Shown: positions 56,486 through 64,000 of the stretch, one piece after another
Layout: every line of letters starts with the position of its first letter
Position numbering within the stretch: the stretch's first letter is position 1
Source: Luteimonas sp. YGD11-2
GTDB taxonomy: Bacteria; Pseudomonadota; Gammaproteobacteria; Xanthomonadales; Xanthomonadaceae
Direction of reading: 5' to 3'
DNA length: 64,000 nt
NCBI RefSeq assembly: GCF_004118975.1
Contig: NZ_CP035376.1
Span: 2,294,001 to 2,358,000 of the forward strand
Notes under the pieces: generated by a model
Told to the model about the DNA's origin: nothing
The model's database searches: none
The model's input: the letters and a program-made list of their open reading frames with translations, nothing else
Position numbers and translations under genes: made by a program

Positions 56486-57017
56486 ATCCACCCGCAGGCT
56501 GCTGATCGTCGAGGACGACGCCGCCTTCGCGCGCACGCTTGCGCGGTCCTTCCAGCGCCGCGGCTATACGGTGCGTTCCGCCGCCAGCCTGGACGACGTG
56601 CCCGCGGCGCTGCATGAGTTCGCGCCCACCCATGCGGTGGTCGACCTCAAGCTTGCCAACGGCAGTTCCGGGCTCGCCTGCGTGCAGGCATTGCACGCGC
56701 ACGATGCGGACATGCTGATCGTGGTGCTGACCGGTTATGCCAGCATCGCCACTGCGGTGGAGGCGATCAAGCTCGGCGCCTGCCACTACCTGGCCAAGCC
56801 GTCGAACACCGACGACATCGAAGCGGCCTTCGATCGGGCGCAGGGCACCGTGGACGTGGAACTGACCGCGCGCACGTCGTCGATCAAGACGCTGGAGTGG
56901 GAACACATCCACCAGACCCTGGCCGAAACCAACTTCAACATCTCCGAGGCCGCGCGCCGATTGGGGCTGCACCGCCGCACGCTGGCGCGCAAGCTGGAGA
57001 AGCAGCGGGTGAAGTGA
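56475..57017 (+). CDS. regA: RegA/PrrA/ActR-like response regulator
   Basis: The 180-aa regulator has a receiver domain (1-125; LLIVEDDAAFARTLARSFQRRG, phosphoacceptor Asp in AVVDLKLANGSSG, Thr in VVLTGYASIATAVEAI, Lys in CHYLAKPSNTDD). A proline-poor linker and a Fis-type helix-turn-helix (EWEHIHQTLAETNFNISEAARRLGLHRRTLARKLEKQRVK, about 140-179) close the protein. This short receiver plus HTH architecture and the sequence NISEAARRLGLHRRTLARKL are characteristic of RegA/PrrA/ActR. Its start overlaps regB by 11 bases. Likely targets include the cyo operon upstream, but no target site has been verified. Confidence 0.92.
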   Translation: MTNESTRRLLIVEDDAAFARTLARSFQRRGYTVRSAASLDDVPAALHEFAPTHAVVDLKLANGSSGLACVQALHAHDADMLIVVLTGYASIATAVEAIKLGACHYLAKPSNTDDIEAAFDRAQGTVDVELTARTSSIKTLEWEHIHQTLAETNFNISEAARRLGLHRRTLARKLEKQRVK

Positions 57018-57154
57018 GAGTGGTGGCAGGTCGGGACGCTGACCCTCTCCCGCGTGCGGGGCGCAGCTTCGCAGGATTGCCGGTCTGGCGGGCCAGGCCG
57101 CCGATGGGTGACAGCCAGGGGTGGGCGCGCATCCAGGATGCTTCGACATCTGGG

Positions 57155-57202
57155 CCCTTCTCCCGCGTGCGGGTGAAGGTGGCCCGAAGGGCCGGATGAG
57201 GG
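57155..57202 (+). repeat. REP-like repeat, copy A
   Basis: This 48-base element is CCCTTCTCCCGCGTGCGGGTGAAGG followed by TGGCCCGAAGGGCCGGATGAGGG, with two hairpins (CTTCTCCCGC/GCGGGTGAAG, one G-U or mismatch, and GGCCC/GGGCC). A near-identical copy lies at 60611-60658. Such xanthomonad REP-like units sit between genes. The surrounding gap 57018-57213 has no gene. Confidence 0.85.
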
Positions 57203-57213
57203 CATCCGTCGCG

Positions 57214-58143
57214 TCAGGTTACACCGCTGAAATCACGCAGAACCTCCACCGGCACACCCACCCGCCTGCACGCGCGTGGTGCCACGCCATCGGGCAACGC
57301 CATGCGGAACAGCGGTGCCGCGGCCCGCAGTGCACTGGCGCACGCGCGGTGGCGCGCCCGCTGGAGCGGCCCGATCTCCAGCAGCGCCTCCGCCCACGGC
57401 GGCAGCAACGCGGCACCCGCACCGAGGAACAGTTCGCGCGAGAGCGTCGCCCCCGGCACCGGCAGGCGCACGTCGCGCAGCACCGCCAGCACTTCGCGCG
57501 AGCGTGCGTCGTAGCGCAACTCCGGCCGCACGCGCGCGAAATAGGCGGCGACGCGGGCAGCATCGGCCGGCACATCGCACGCACCCAGCGCCTCCGCCAC
57601 GCGGCGCGTCTCATCGTAGTACCGATCCCCGAAGCCGGCAGGACCCGGCAGGCCGGCGTACGCATTGAAGCCCTGCAGGAAGGCGTACGCCTCGGTCACA
57701 TGCACCCAGGTCAGCAGTTCCGGATCGTCGGCCGCGTACGCCACGCCATCGGCGGTCTCGCCTCGCACGCGGGTGTGGATGGCGGTGACGCGGCGGATCA
57801 GGCGTTGCGCCTGCTCCGTGCCGGCGAAGGTGGTGCCGGCGACGAACGCGGTCGTGCGCCGCAGCCGCCCGACCAGGTCACCGCGGAAATCCGAATGGTC
57901 CCAGACGCCTGCCAACGCCCGCGGGTGCAGGGCCTGCAGCATCAGCGCGCACAGGCCACCGGCCAGCATGCCCGGGAAGTCCGCATGCACGCGCCACGTC
58001 ACCGATTGCGGGCCGAACAGCCCGGGATCGCCCGGTGGATGGTCGTAATCGATGCCGCTTTCCCCGCGCGGGAACACGCCCAGCACCCAGCGGCGGATGG
58101 CGGCGGCTGCCGGTGTGGCGAACGGGAGTGCGGGACGCTGCAT
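57214..58143 (-). CDS. Oxygenase MpaB-like (DUF2236) family protein
   Basis: The 309-aa protein matches the DUF2236/latex-clearing-like family. It has YDHPPGDPGLFGPQSVTWRVHADFPGMLAGGLCALMLQALHPRALAGVWDHSDFRGDLVGRLRRTTAFV in the N-terminal part, TWVHVTEAYAFLQGFNAYAG in the middle, and a helical C-terminal part. Family members (ER-bound MpaB, Lcp rubber oxygenase) carry a heme b and act on long-chain or polyprenyl substrates; the His residues in ALHPRALAGV and TWVHVTEAY are candidate heme ligands. The substrate of bacterial relatives of this type is unknown. It is convergent with nothing close, and is followed by a REP-like repeat. Confidence 0.82.
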   Translation of the reverse strand: MQRPALPFATPAAAAIRRWVLGVFPRGESGIDYDHPPGDPGLFGPQSVTWRVHADFPGMLAGGLCALMLQALHPRALAGVWDHSDFRGDLVGRLRRTTAFVAGTTFAGTEQAQRLIRRVTAIHTRVRGETADGVAYAADDPELLTWVHVTEAYAFLQGFNAYAGLPGPAGFGDRYYDETRRVAEALGACDVPADAARVAAYFARVRPELRYDARSREVLAVLRDVRLPVPGATLSRELFLGAGAALLPPWAEALLEIGPLQRARHRACASALRAAAPLFRMALPDGVAPRACRRVGVPVEVLRDFSGVT

Positions 58144-58223
58144 GGCTGCATCGTATCGGCAGCGCTCGACCGTCGGCGGACTGGCGCCTGACCGGCTGCG
58201 CGCTGGAGTCCGGCCCCGGACGC

Positions 58224-58247
58224 GAAAAACCCCGGCTTTCGCCAGGG
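58224..58247 (-). terminator. Rho-independent terminator after tRNA-Val(GAC)
   Basis: On the minus strand CCCTGGC-GAAA-GCCGGGG (58247-58230; one T-G wobble) is followed by TTTTTCGCG. Confidence 0.75.
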
Positions 58248-58282
58248 TTCCGTTCCAAAAACACCACTCAAGCTGTTGTTTT

Positions 58283-58357
58283 TGGTGGGCGGTACAGGGT
58301 TCGAACCTGTGACCCCTACCATGTCAAGGTAGTGCTCTACCGCTGAGCTAACCGCCC
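58283..58357 (-). tRNA. tRNA-Val(GAC)
   Basis: The 75-base gene has acceptor GGGCGGT/ACCGCCC, anticodon GAC in loop TTGACAT, T-arm ACAGGTTCGAACCCTGT and encoded CCA. It is the second valine isoacceptor in the window besides TAC. Confidence 0.97.
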
Positions 58358-58423
58358 GATGCCTCGCCATCCGGCAAGGCCGCGAATTCTAGCCCGCGCC
58401 AGCGCAGCCGGCAAGCGGAATCG

Positions 58424-60466
58424 TCATCGCGCGGCGGCGGCTCCTCCCAGCGTGGCTTCCTTCAGTCGCCTGATCTGGTCGCGCACCTGCGCCGCGTCCT
58501 CGAACTCCAGGTCACGCGCATGCTGGTACATCTTCTGCTCGAGCTCGCGCAGCTTTGCCGCCGCCTGCGAGGCATCCAGGCGCGCGTAATCCTCGCCCTG
58601 CTCGGCCACCTTGCGACCTCGGCCCCGCCCCTTTTTCTCCAGCGCGGAATCGGCGCGCGCGCCCTCCATGACGTCCATGATCGCGCGCTGCACCGACTTC
58701 GGGGTAATGCCATGCGCCTCGTTGTACTCGACCTGCTTCTGGCGACGGCGGTCGGTTTCGTCCAGCGCCGCCTGCATCGAGCGGGTCACCGAATCGGCAT
58801 ACAGGATCGCTTTGCCGCGCAGGTTGCGCGCGGCACGGCCGATGGTCTGGATCAGCGAGCCGGCCGAACGCAGGAAGCCTTCCTTGTCGGCATCGAGGAT
58901 CGCCACCAGCGACACCTCGGGCATGTCCAGGCCCTCGCGCAGCAGGTTGATGCCCACCAGCACGTCGAACTGGCCCAGCCGCAGGTCACGGATGATCTCC
59001 ACGCGCTCGACGGTGTCGATGTCGGAGTGCAGGTAGCGCACGCGCACGCCGTGCTCGGCGAGGTACTCGGTGAGGTTCTCGGCCATCCGCTTGGTGAGCG
59101 TGGTGATCAGCACGCGGTCACCCATCGCCACGCGCAGGTGGATCTCGCCGAGCACGTCGTCGACCTGGGTCGCGACCGGGCGGATCTCCACCTCCGGATC
59201 GATCAGCCCGGTCGGGCGCACCACCAGTTCGACCACCTCGCCTTCGGACTTCTCCAGTTCGTACTTGCCGGGCGTGGCGGACACGAAGATCATCCGCGGC
59301 GCGCGCTCCTCCCATTCCTCGAAGCGCAAAGGCCGGTTGTCGAGTGCCGACGGCAGGCGGAAACCGAAGTCGACCAGCGTCTCCTTGCGCGCGCGGTCGC
59401 CGCGGTACATGCCACCGATCTGCGGCACGGTGACGTGCGATTCGTCGAGTACCAGCAGCGCATCGGGCGGCAGGTAGTCGAACAGCGTCGGCGGCGGCTC
59501 GCCCGGGCCACGGCGGGTCATGTGTCGCGAGTAGTTCTCGATGCCGTTGCAGTAGCCGACCTCGGCCATCATCTCGAGGTCGAACTGGGTGCGCTGCGCC
59601 AGCCGTTGCGCCTCCACCAGCTTGTTCTGCGCGTACAGCTCTTCCAAGCGCTCCTTGAGTTCGACCTTGATCGACTCGACCGCGGTCAGCACGCTCTCGC
59701 GCGTGCTGGCGTAGTGGGTCTTCGGGTACACGGTGAAGCGCGGGATCTTCCGCTGCACCTCGCCGGTCAGCGGATCGAACAGGCTGAGGTTCTCGATCTC
59801 GCCGTCGAACAGCTCGATGCGCAGCGCCTCCATCTCCGATTCCGCCGGATGCACATCGATCACCTCGCCGCGCACGCGGTAACTGCCGCGACGCAGCTCG
59901 GTGTCGTTGCGGGTGTACTGCAGCTCGGTGAGATGGCGGATCAACGCGCGCTGCTCAATGCGCTCGCCGCGCGCCAGGATCAGCCGCAGCTTGAGGTAGT
60001 CCTCCGGGTCGCCGAGGCCGTAGATCGCCGACACCGTGGCCACGATCAACGCGTCCGGGCGCGAGAGCAGCGCCTTGGTCGCCGAGAGCCGCATCTGCTC
60101 GATGTGCTCGTTGATCGAACTGTCCTTCTCGATGAAGGTGTCCGACGACGGCACATAGGCCTCGGGCTGGTAGTAATCGTAATAGCTGACGAAGTACTCG
60201 ACCGCGTTGTGCGGGAAAAACGACTTGAATTCGCCGTAGAGCTGCGCGGCCAAGGTCTTGTTCGGCGCCATCACCAGCGTCGGCTTCTGCACCGCCTGGA
60301 TCACGTTGGCGATCGTGTAGGTCTTGCCGGAGCCGGTCACGCCCAGCAGCGTCTGCCGCGCCAGCCCCGACTGGAAGCCATCGATCAGGCGCGCAATCGC
60401 CTGCGGCTGATCGCCGGCCGGCGAGTACGGGGACACCAGCTTGAAGGGTTCGCGACTCTGGCTCAT
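58424..60466 (-). CDS. uvrB: Excinuclease ABC subunit B
   Basis: The 680-aa damage-verification helicase of nucleotide excision repair shows helicase motif [16 protein letters not shown] (about 44), the beta-hairpin region [27 protein letters not shown] (about 92), motif [17 protein letters not shown] and motif [14 protein letters not shown]. The C-terminal UvrC-binding (UVR) domain is [32 protein letters not shown]. The full length is normal. The protein opens a small region at damage and hands over to UvrC. It is monocistronic here; the gap behind it contains a REP-like repeat. Confidence 0.98.
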   Translation of the reverse strand: MSQSREPFKLVSPYSPAGDQPQAIARLIDGFQSGLARQTLLGVTGSGKTYTIANVIQAVQKPTLVMAPNKTLAAQLYGEFKSFFPHNAVEYFVSYYDYYQPEAYVPSSDTFIEKDSSINEHIEQMRLSATKALLSRPDALIVATVSAIYGLGDPEDYLKLRLILARGERIEQRALIRHLTELQYTRNDTELRRGSYRVRGEVIDVHPAESEMEALRIELFDGEIENLSLFDPLTGEVQRKIPRFTVYPKTHYASTRESVLTAVESIKVELKERLEELYAQNKLVEAQRLAQRTQFDLEMMAEVGYCNGIENYSRHMTRRGPGEPPPTLFDYLPPDALLVLDESHVTVPQIGGMYRGDRARKETLVDFGFRLPSALDNRPLRFEEWEERAPRMIFVSATPGKYELEKSEGEVVELVVRPTGLIDPEVEIRPVATQVDDVLGEIHLRVAMGDRVLITTLTKRMAENLTEYLAEHGVRVRYLHSDIDTVERVEIIRDLRLGQFDVLVGINLLREGLDMPEVSLVAILDADKEGFLRSAGSLIQTIGRAARNLRGKAILYADSVTRSMQAALDETDRRRQKQVEYNEAHGITPKSVQRAIMDVMEGARADSALEKKGRGRGRKVAEQGEDYARLDASQAAAKLRELEQKMYQHARDLEFEDAAQVRDQIRRLKEATLGGAAAAR

Positions 60467-60610
60467 CGGGGGGACCGGCGGAAAGCACCCAGTTTAGACC
60501 CGCGCCCCGCGAGGGTGCATGACCGGCCACGGAACGCGATGGGAGGCGCAGGCCATGCTGACCGGATAAGGACCACTCTTTACGTTCGAGCCCGAGGCGC
60601 AATGCCTCGA

Positions 60611-60658
60611 CCCTTCTCCCGCAAGCGGGAGAAGGTGGCCCGAAGGGCCGGATGAGGG
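60611..60658 (+). repeat. REP-like repeat, copy B
   Basis: A 48-base unit, CCCTTCTCCCGC-AA-GCGGGAGAAGG followed by TGGCCCGAAGGGCCGGATGAGGG; the first hairpin has perfect 11-bp arms. It lies in the 288-base gap between uvrB and the pseudopilin gene (60467-60754), which otherwise holds only the latter's RBS CGGAGG. Confidence 0.88.
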
Positions 60659-60754
60659 CATTTCCTACAGCCCGTCCTTCCCACTGCCGATAGCCCGGCC
60701 CTGCCGCCTCGCCCCATCCTTCCGCCCTCGACATGCGGCACGGAGGCCGGTGCG

Positions 60755-61273
60755 ATGAAGCGCAGCAATGCGGGCGCCACCCTGATCGAAATAATGACCG
60801 TGCTGACGGTCCTCGCCGTCTTCCTGAGCGTCGGTCTGCCGGCCTTCAGCGACACCCTGACCCAGCTGCGCGTGCAGACCGCCATGCACCGTATCAGCGC
60901 CGATCTGGCGGCGGCCCGCAGCATCGCCATCGCGCGCCGCAGCCAGTTGGTGGTCTGCCCACGCAGCGCCGACCATCGTTGCCGTGACGACTCCGACTGG
61001 ACCCTGGGCTGGATGTTCTTCCTCGACCCCGACGGCAACCGGCAACCGGATGCCATGGCGGACATCCTCGGCAGCCGCGAGGCCATGCCGCGCGGCGTGA
61101 CCGTCACCGCCACCCGCCTTTACCTGCGCTACCAGCACGACGGCCGCAGCGCGCACAGCAACCAGACCGTGCGGCTCTGCGCAGGCGAGCAACTGGCGGG
61201 CACCGTCGTCGTCAACAACCTCGGTCGCGTGCGCAGTGCGCGGCCGCAACAGCCGACCGACTGCCCACGCTGA
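60755..61273 (+). CDS. FimT/GspH-family minor type IV pseudopilin
   Basis: The 172-aa protein has a short leader and a prepilin-like N-terminus, MKRSNAGATLIEIMTVLTVLAVFLSVGLPAF; the peptidase site is after Gly7, with Ala rather than the usual Phe at +1 and Glu at +5. The C-terminal domain contains RISADLAAARSIAIARRSQLVVCPRS (about 46-71), which is typical of GspH/FimT, and paired Cys at residues about 69/77 and 147/170. FimT-type minor pilins prime type IV pilus assembly, and some bind DNA during competence. The SD CGGAGG is nine bases before the ATG. It is divergent from the tRNA-Asn and pilE-pilY1 genes nearby, so it is likely part of the same type IV pilus function. Confidence 0.88.
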   Translation: MKRSNAGATLIEIMTVLTVLAVFLSVGLPAFSDTLTQLRVQTAMHRISADLAAARSIAIARRSQLVVCPRSADHRCRDDSDWTLGWMFFLDPDGNRQPDAMADILGSREAMPRGVTVTATRLYLRYQHDGRSAHSNQTVRLCAGEQLAGTVVVNNLGRVRSARPQQPTDCPR

Positions 61274-61339
61274 GAACGCGAACGAGGAACACCCCGGCCC
61301 CATCTTCGGATGGGCGCACAGCCCGGCTACCTGGACCCG

Positions 61340-61376
61340 AAAAAGCAGAAGGCCACGGAGATCCGCGGCCTTCTGC
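61340..61376 (-). terminator. Rho-independent terminator after tRNA-Asn
   Basis: GCAGAAGGCC (61345-61354) and GGCCTTCTGC (61367-61376) form a perfect 10-bp stem, extended by CGG/CCG; on the minus strand it is followed by TTTTTCGGG. It ends the tRNA-Asn transcript; FimT reads toward it from the other side. Confidence 0.85.
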
Positions 61377-61382
61377 ATCATC

Positions 61383-61459
61383 TGGCGCCCGAAGTTGGAC
61401 TCGAACCAACGACCCCCTGATTAACAGTCAAGTGCTCTAACCGGCTGAGCTATTCGGGC
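61383..61459 (-). tRNA. tRNA-Asn(GTT)
   Basis: The 77-base gene has acceptor GCCCGAA/TTCGGGC, anticodon GTT in loop CTGTTAA, T-arm GTTGGTTCGAGTCCAAC and encoded CCA. Confidence 0.97.
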
Positions 61460-61526
61460 GGGGACGCGTATTGTAGTGGCTCCATCATCCCGGTCAAGCG
61501 AGCCGGGCGGCCCATGAGGGGATGCG

Positions 61527-61979
61527 CTAGGGCACCAGCGTCCCGAACTGGCATTCGTCCACCGTACCTGCCGAATGTGATTTCACTCCGGCCTGGTTGA
61601 TGCGGAGGATGCCGCAACGATCGGATGCCTGCGGCCCACCGGGAACCGGCGTGGCGACCAGCCGGAAGGCGTTCTGGCTCTGGTCGGACAGCGCGATTCC
61701 GTAGAACGCCGTTCCCTGGCGCGGCGACTGCGTCGGCGCGGTGAACCCGACGTAGGTGTTGTTGACCGTGTGGAAGCGTTCAGCCAGCTGCGCGTACTCG
61801 ACCAGATCCGCCTTGGCCTGGCCACGACGCGATTTGCGCACCTGCTCCTGGTAGGACGGATACGCGATGGCGGCGAGGATGGCGATGACTGCGACCACCA
61901 CCATCAGCTCGATCAGCGTGAAGCCCCGTTGCGGTCGGCGCGGATGTCCAAGGCGTCGACCTGTGATCGAACGGATCAT
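61527..61979 (-). CDS. pilE: Type IV pilin PilE-like
   Basis: The 150-aa protein has a leader ending ...RRPQRG and a classic prepilin N-terminus, [46 protein letters not shown] (cleavage after the Gly, Phe+1, Glu+5). The C-terminal domain contains a disulfide-like Cys pair, DRCGIL and VDECQF (about 125 and 143), as in PilE/minor pilins of xanthomonads and Pseudomonas. Start [16 protein letters not shown] at 61979 overlaps the stop of pilY1 (ATGA), so the two are translated together. Its short length and position right after pilY1 fit the minor pilin of the pilVWXY1E cluster rather than the major pilin. Confidence 0.92.
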   Translation of the reverse strand: MIRSITGRRLGHPRRPQRGFTLIELMVVVAVIAILAAIAYPSYQEQVRKSRRGQAKADLVEYAQLAERFHTVNNTYVGFTAPTQSPRQGTAFYGIALSDQSQNAFRLVATPVPGGPQASDRCGILRINQAGVKSHSAGTVDECQFGTLVP

Positions 61980-64000
61980 TGGATCTGCCTCCAGGACTGC
62001 CGACCGCACGGATAGGGAAGGTAAAGAGGGTCCACCAGCCCTGCGACCGTTACCGTCATCCAGCAGCCCGCTGCCGGCGGATTCGGTGGGAGGCCAGGCG
62101 CTGTTGGATCGGGAACCGGAGGCGACAGCCGCGGGAGCACGTTGACGCCCACGTCCTTGACCGGCGCGGTGCCCCGGGTGTTGAGTGAAACGGACGCCGT
62201 GCCCTCGGGCGGCGACGCTCCGTCCGGTGCGCCCCAACGGGCTGCCGACAGACCTGCGGCACCGCTCCGTGCGTTCAGGCCGAACAGCCAGTTCAGACCC
62301 GCGGTCGCACAACCGGTCCCACCCGCGTTCGGCACGTAGGTCGGCATGAACACCACACCCGACGCGATTCGCGGATTACCCACGAAACGCTCTCCCGTGG
62401 GGAGATCGACGTACCAGCCCCTCGACGCTAATGGCGTGGCCACCACGTCCAAGGAGCGATCGCTGGCAACCGTTTGCCCGACGAGATGGCTACGGGTCAG
62501 CGTGGAGGTGGCTGGACCGTTGACGGGATCGTTGACGGCGTAGAGCGACTGCATGGACGTGTCGGTTGGGTCGCCATTGAAGGAGAAGCTCCCCGTGCCG
62601 AAATACAGCATCACGCCGCCGCCCGGGCCGGTGGCCGCCGTCATTCCACCGGTGATTGGTTGTCTGTACACCACTCCCCCCTCGGTGTGCTCGCGCGTGG
62701 TAAAGACGGGGGTTGTCAGGGTGCTGTTGGTCGTATCCAGCAGGTCGAACTTCCAGATGGCTCCCTTCTGGTCAGCGGCGTAGACCGTGTCGGCAAAGCC
62801 ATCACGCACCCAGTCGCCGGGGGAGGCGCCCTTGCGATCCAGGACGACGATGTTGCCCAGCCCGTTGACCCCGGGGGGCGCGCCGGACTCCACTGCCTCG
62901 ATCATCCGGACCGGCGAGGTACCGCTCAGATCCGCAATGAAGAGTACGGCCCGCCCATTCTTGCTGTTGTAGCCATTTCCGAAGATGGCGTACCACCTCA
63001 CGTTGGTCCCGATCTTGACCGGAACCACGACCGGGCGACCGAGCACGAAGCCGATGTTGTCCCGCACCGTTTGCGGCAGCGAGGTGTTGAGATCGCTGAT
63101 CTCCCACAGCCGGCTGGATGCGCCGAAACTACCGGGGCTGGAAACGTCGAGCGCGAATACGCTGCGGCCGCCCGCGCCCGAGGTGGCAACCAATGCAGTC
63201 CTCCAGTCCGAACTGGCGTTGCAGGAGGTGCCGCAGATGTCCGATACCGTGACCGGGCCATCCACGTAGTAGCGGTGGTCGAACTTCTGGTCGGCGCCGT
63301 TGGCCGGGTTGTAGGGGAAAAGCAGGTTCCCCATGTGTCCGAGCGCGGTCGTCGGTATATAGGCGAACTCCTGCCGCCCGCCATTCGAAGTCACGGTGCC
63401 GTCCGCACTCATCCCGCCGTTGAACGCATGCAGCATCCCGTCGTTGGCGCCCACGTACACCATGTAGCCGCGCGAGGACTTGTTCTGGAGATAGCTGGCG
63501 TAACTGGTGCCGATGGCACCGCCCAGGGACCGATAGCCGTAATCGTCCCTCGGCGAGCTCACCACGGGGTTTGAATTGACGATGTCACCCAGCAAAGTGG
63601 TGCGATCACGAAGGAATCCGCCATTCTGTTCTTCGAGGGTGACGTCGCCCATGAGGTACCTGACGGCGCTGCCCGCGTCCGCACCCAGCGCCGTCAGTTC
63701 CGTGTCGCTGCAGCGCGACATGCCCGGATAGAGCTCGTTCGACTTGGTGCACAGGTCGGAAAGATTCAGATTCCCGGCGTTGAACTGGTGAACCGTTGCA
63801 CCACGGCCGAAGTAGGTCTGGCTGGAACGGATGGCATGGCCGGGGAAGCGCGTGCTTGCCTCCCACGCGAACTGCTGGACGATGGCATTCGATCCGGTGC
63901 TCATCGACAGGCGCGTGGCGCTCAGCTTGCCGGACCAGTCGGTTCCTTCGTTGAGTGCTTCGTACTCGGGAGTCACGGACAGCGAGCCAGTGCCGACCCG
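61976..64000 (-). CDS. pilY1: Type IV pilus tip adhesin PilY1, C-terminal part, running off the right edge
   Basis: The frame is open to the right window edge (675 codons counted from 64000, ending [14 protein letters not shown]). The C-terminal beta-propeller domain of PilY1 is evident: [88 protein letters not shown] segments, and [25 protein letters not shown]. PilY1 is the tip adhesin and anti-retraction factor of type IV pili, with calcium-sensitive function in Pseudomonas. The N-terminal part with the VWA-like domain would lie beyond the edge. A Cys- and Pro-rich tail ([26 protein letters not shown]) is unusual compared to P. aeruginosa. It precedes pilE in the same operon. Confidence 0.92.
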   Translation of the reverse strand, partial: RVGTGSLSVTPEYEALNEGTDWSGKLSATRLSMSTGSNAIVQQFAWEASTRFPGHAIRSSQTYFGRGATVHQFNAGNLNLSDLCTKSNELYPGMSRCSDTELTALGADAGSAVRYLMGDVTLEEQNGGFLRDRTTLLGDIVNSNPVVSSPRDDYGYRSLGGAIGTSYASYLQNKSSRGYMVYVGANDGMLHAFNGGMSADGTVTSNGGRQEFAYIPTTALGHMGNLLFPYNPANGADQKFDHRYYVDGPVTVSDICGTSCNASSDWRTALVATSGAGGRSVFALDVSSPGSFGASSRLWEISDLNTSLPQTVRDNIGFVLGRPVVVPVKIGTNVRWYAIFGNGYNSKNGRAVLFIADLSGTSPVRMIEAVESGAPPGVNGLGNIVVLDRKGASPGDWVRDGFADTVYAADQKGAIWKFDLLDTTNSTLTTPVFTTREHTEGGVVYRQPITGGMTAATGPGGGVMLYFGTGSFSFNGDPTDTSMQSLYAVNDPVNGPATSTLTRSHLVGQTVASDRSLDVVATPLASRGWYVDLPTGERFVGNPRIASGVVFMPTYVPNAGGTGCATAGLNWLFGLNARSGAAGLSAARWGAPDGASPPEGTASVSLNTRGTAPVKDVGVNVLPRLSPPVPDPTAPGLPPNPPAAGCWMTVTVAGLVDPLYLPYPCGRQSWRQIQ

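Overview
The window is a GC-rich (about two thirds G+C or more) bacterial chromosome segment, densely coding, with gene sets and gene orders typical of the family Xanthomonadaceae (Lysobacter/Luteimonas/Stenotrophomonas-like). The family call is an inference from conserved clusters (tig-clpP-clpX-lon-hupB-tRNA-ppiD, phoB-phoR-ppk-ppx, thrS-infC-rpmI-rplT-pheS-pheT-ihfA-merR, cyoABCD-surf1-regB-regA, pilY1-pilE), from codon use and from 48-base REP-like repeats. I could not run a database search.

Layout. 1-4,243 is the right end of a small integrated element, all on the minus strand: an AlpA-type regulator with two downstream genes, five small unrecognised cargo genes and a P4-type tyrosine integrase. 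4,244-4,697 is gene-free and carries an inverted pair of tRNA-Ser-3'-end-like sequences plus a third related copy, most likely the attachment region. 4,698-11,518 is core: PP2C phosphatase, dnaQ, rnhA, a methyltransferase, gloB, a LysM lytic transglycosylase and ppiD. 11,698-19,672 is the protein quality-control block (hupB, lon, clpX, clpP, tig) framed by eight tRNA genes. 19,853-25,955 holds a YccA/Bax-inhibitor protein, an NhaC-type antiporter, isocitrate dehydrogenase, an AhpD-like protein, glutaredoxin and a BepA-like metalloprotease. 25,965-31,889 is the phosphate/polyphosphate cluster, with a recognisable Pho box in front of phoB. 31,945-40,132 contains a lipoprotein, an acyl-CoA dehydrogenase, an HNH protein with a triplicated 3' end, a Pro/Ala-linker protein, dxs, a small hydrophilic protein and a TraB/GumN-like protein. 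40,347-48,453 is the translation block (tRNA-Pro, merR, ihfA, pheT, pheS, rplT, rpmI, infC, thrS), with several terminator or attenuator-like structures. 48,728-57,017 has an MFS transporter, the cytochrome bo quinol oxidase operon, SURF1 and a RegB/RegA redox two-component system. The window ends with an MpaB-like protein, tRNA-Val, uvrB, a FimT-like pseudopilin, tRNA-Asn, pilE and the C-terminal part of pilY1, which runs off the right edge.

Most of the window is ordinary core genome. The parts that merit a second look are the multi-copy attachment scar, the paired N-terminal tags in two adjacent element genes, the triplicated tail of the HNH gene, the ATC start of infC, the 600-base structured gap between infC and rpmI, and a terminator with a competing hairpin in the thrS leader. 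I found no clear previously undescribed multi-gene system and no CRISPR array.
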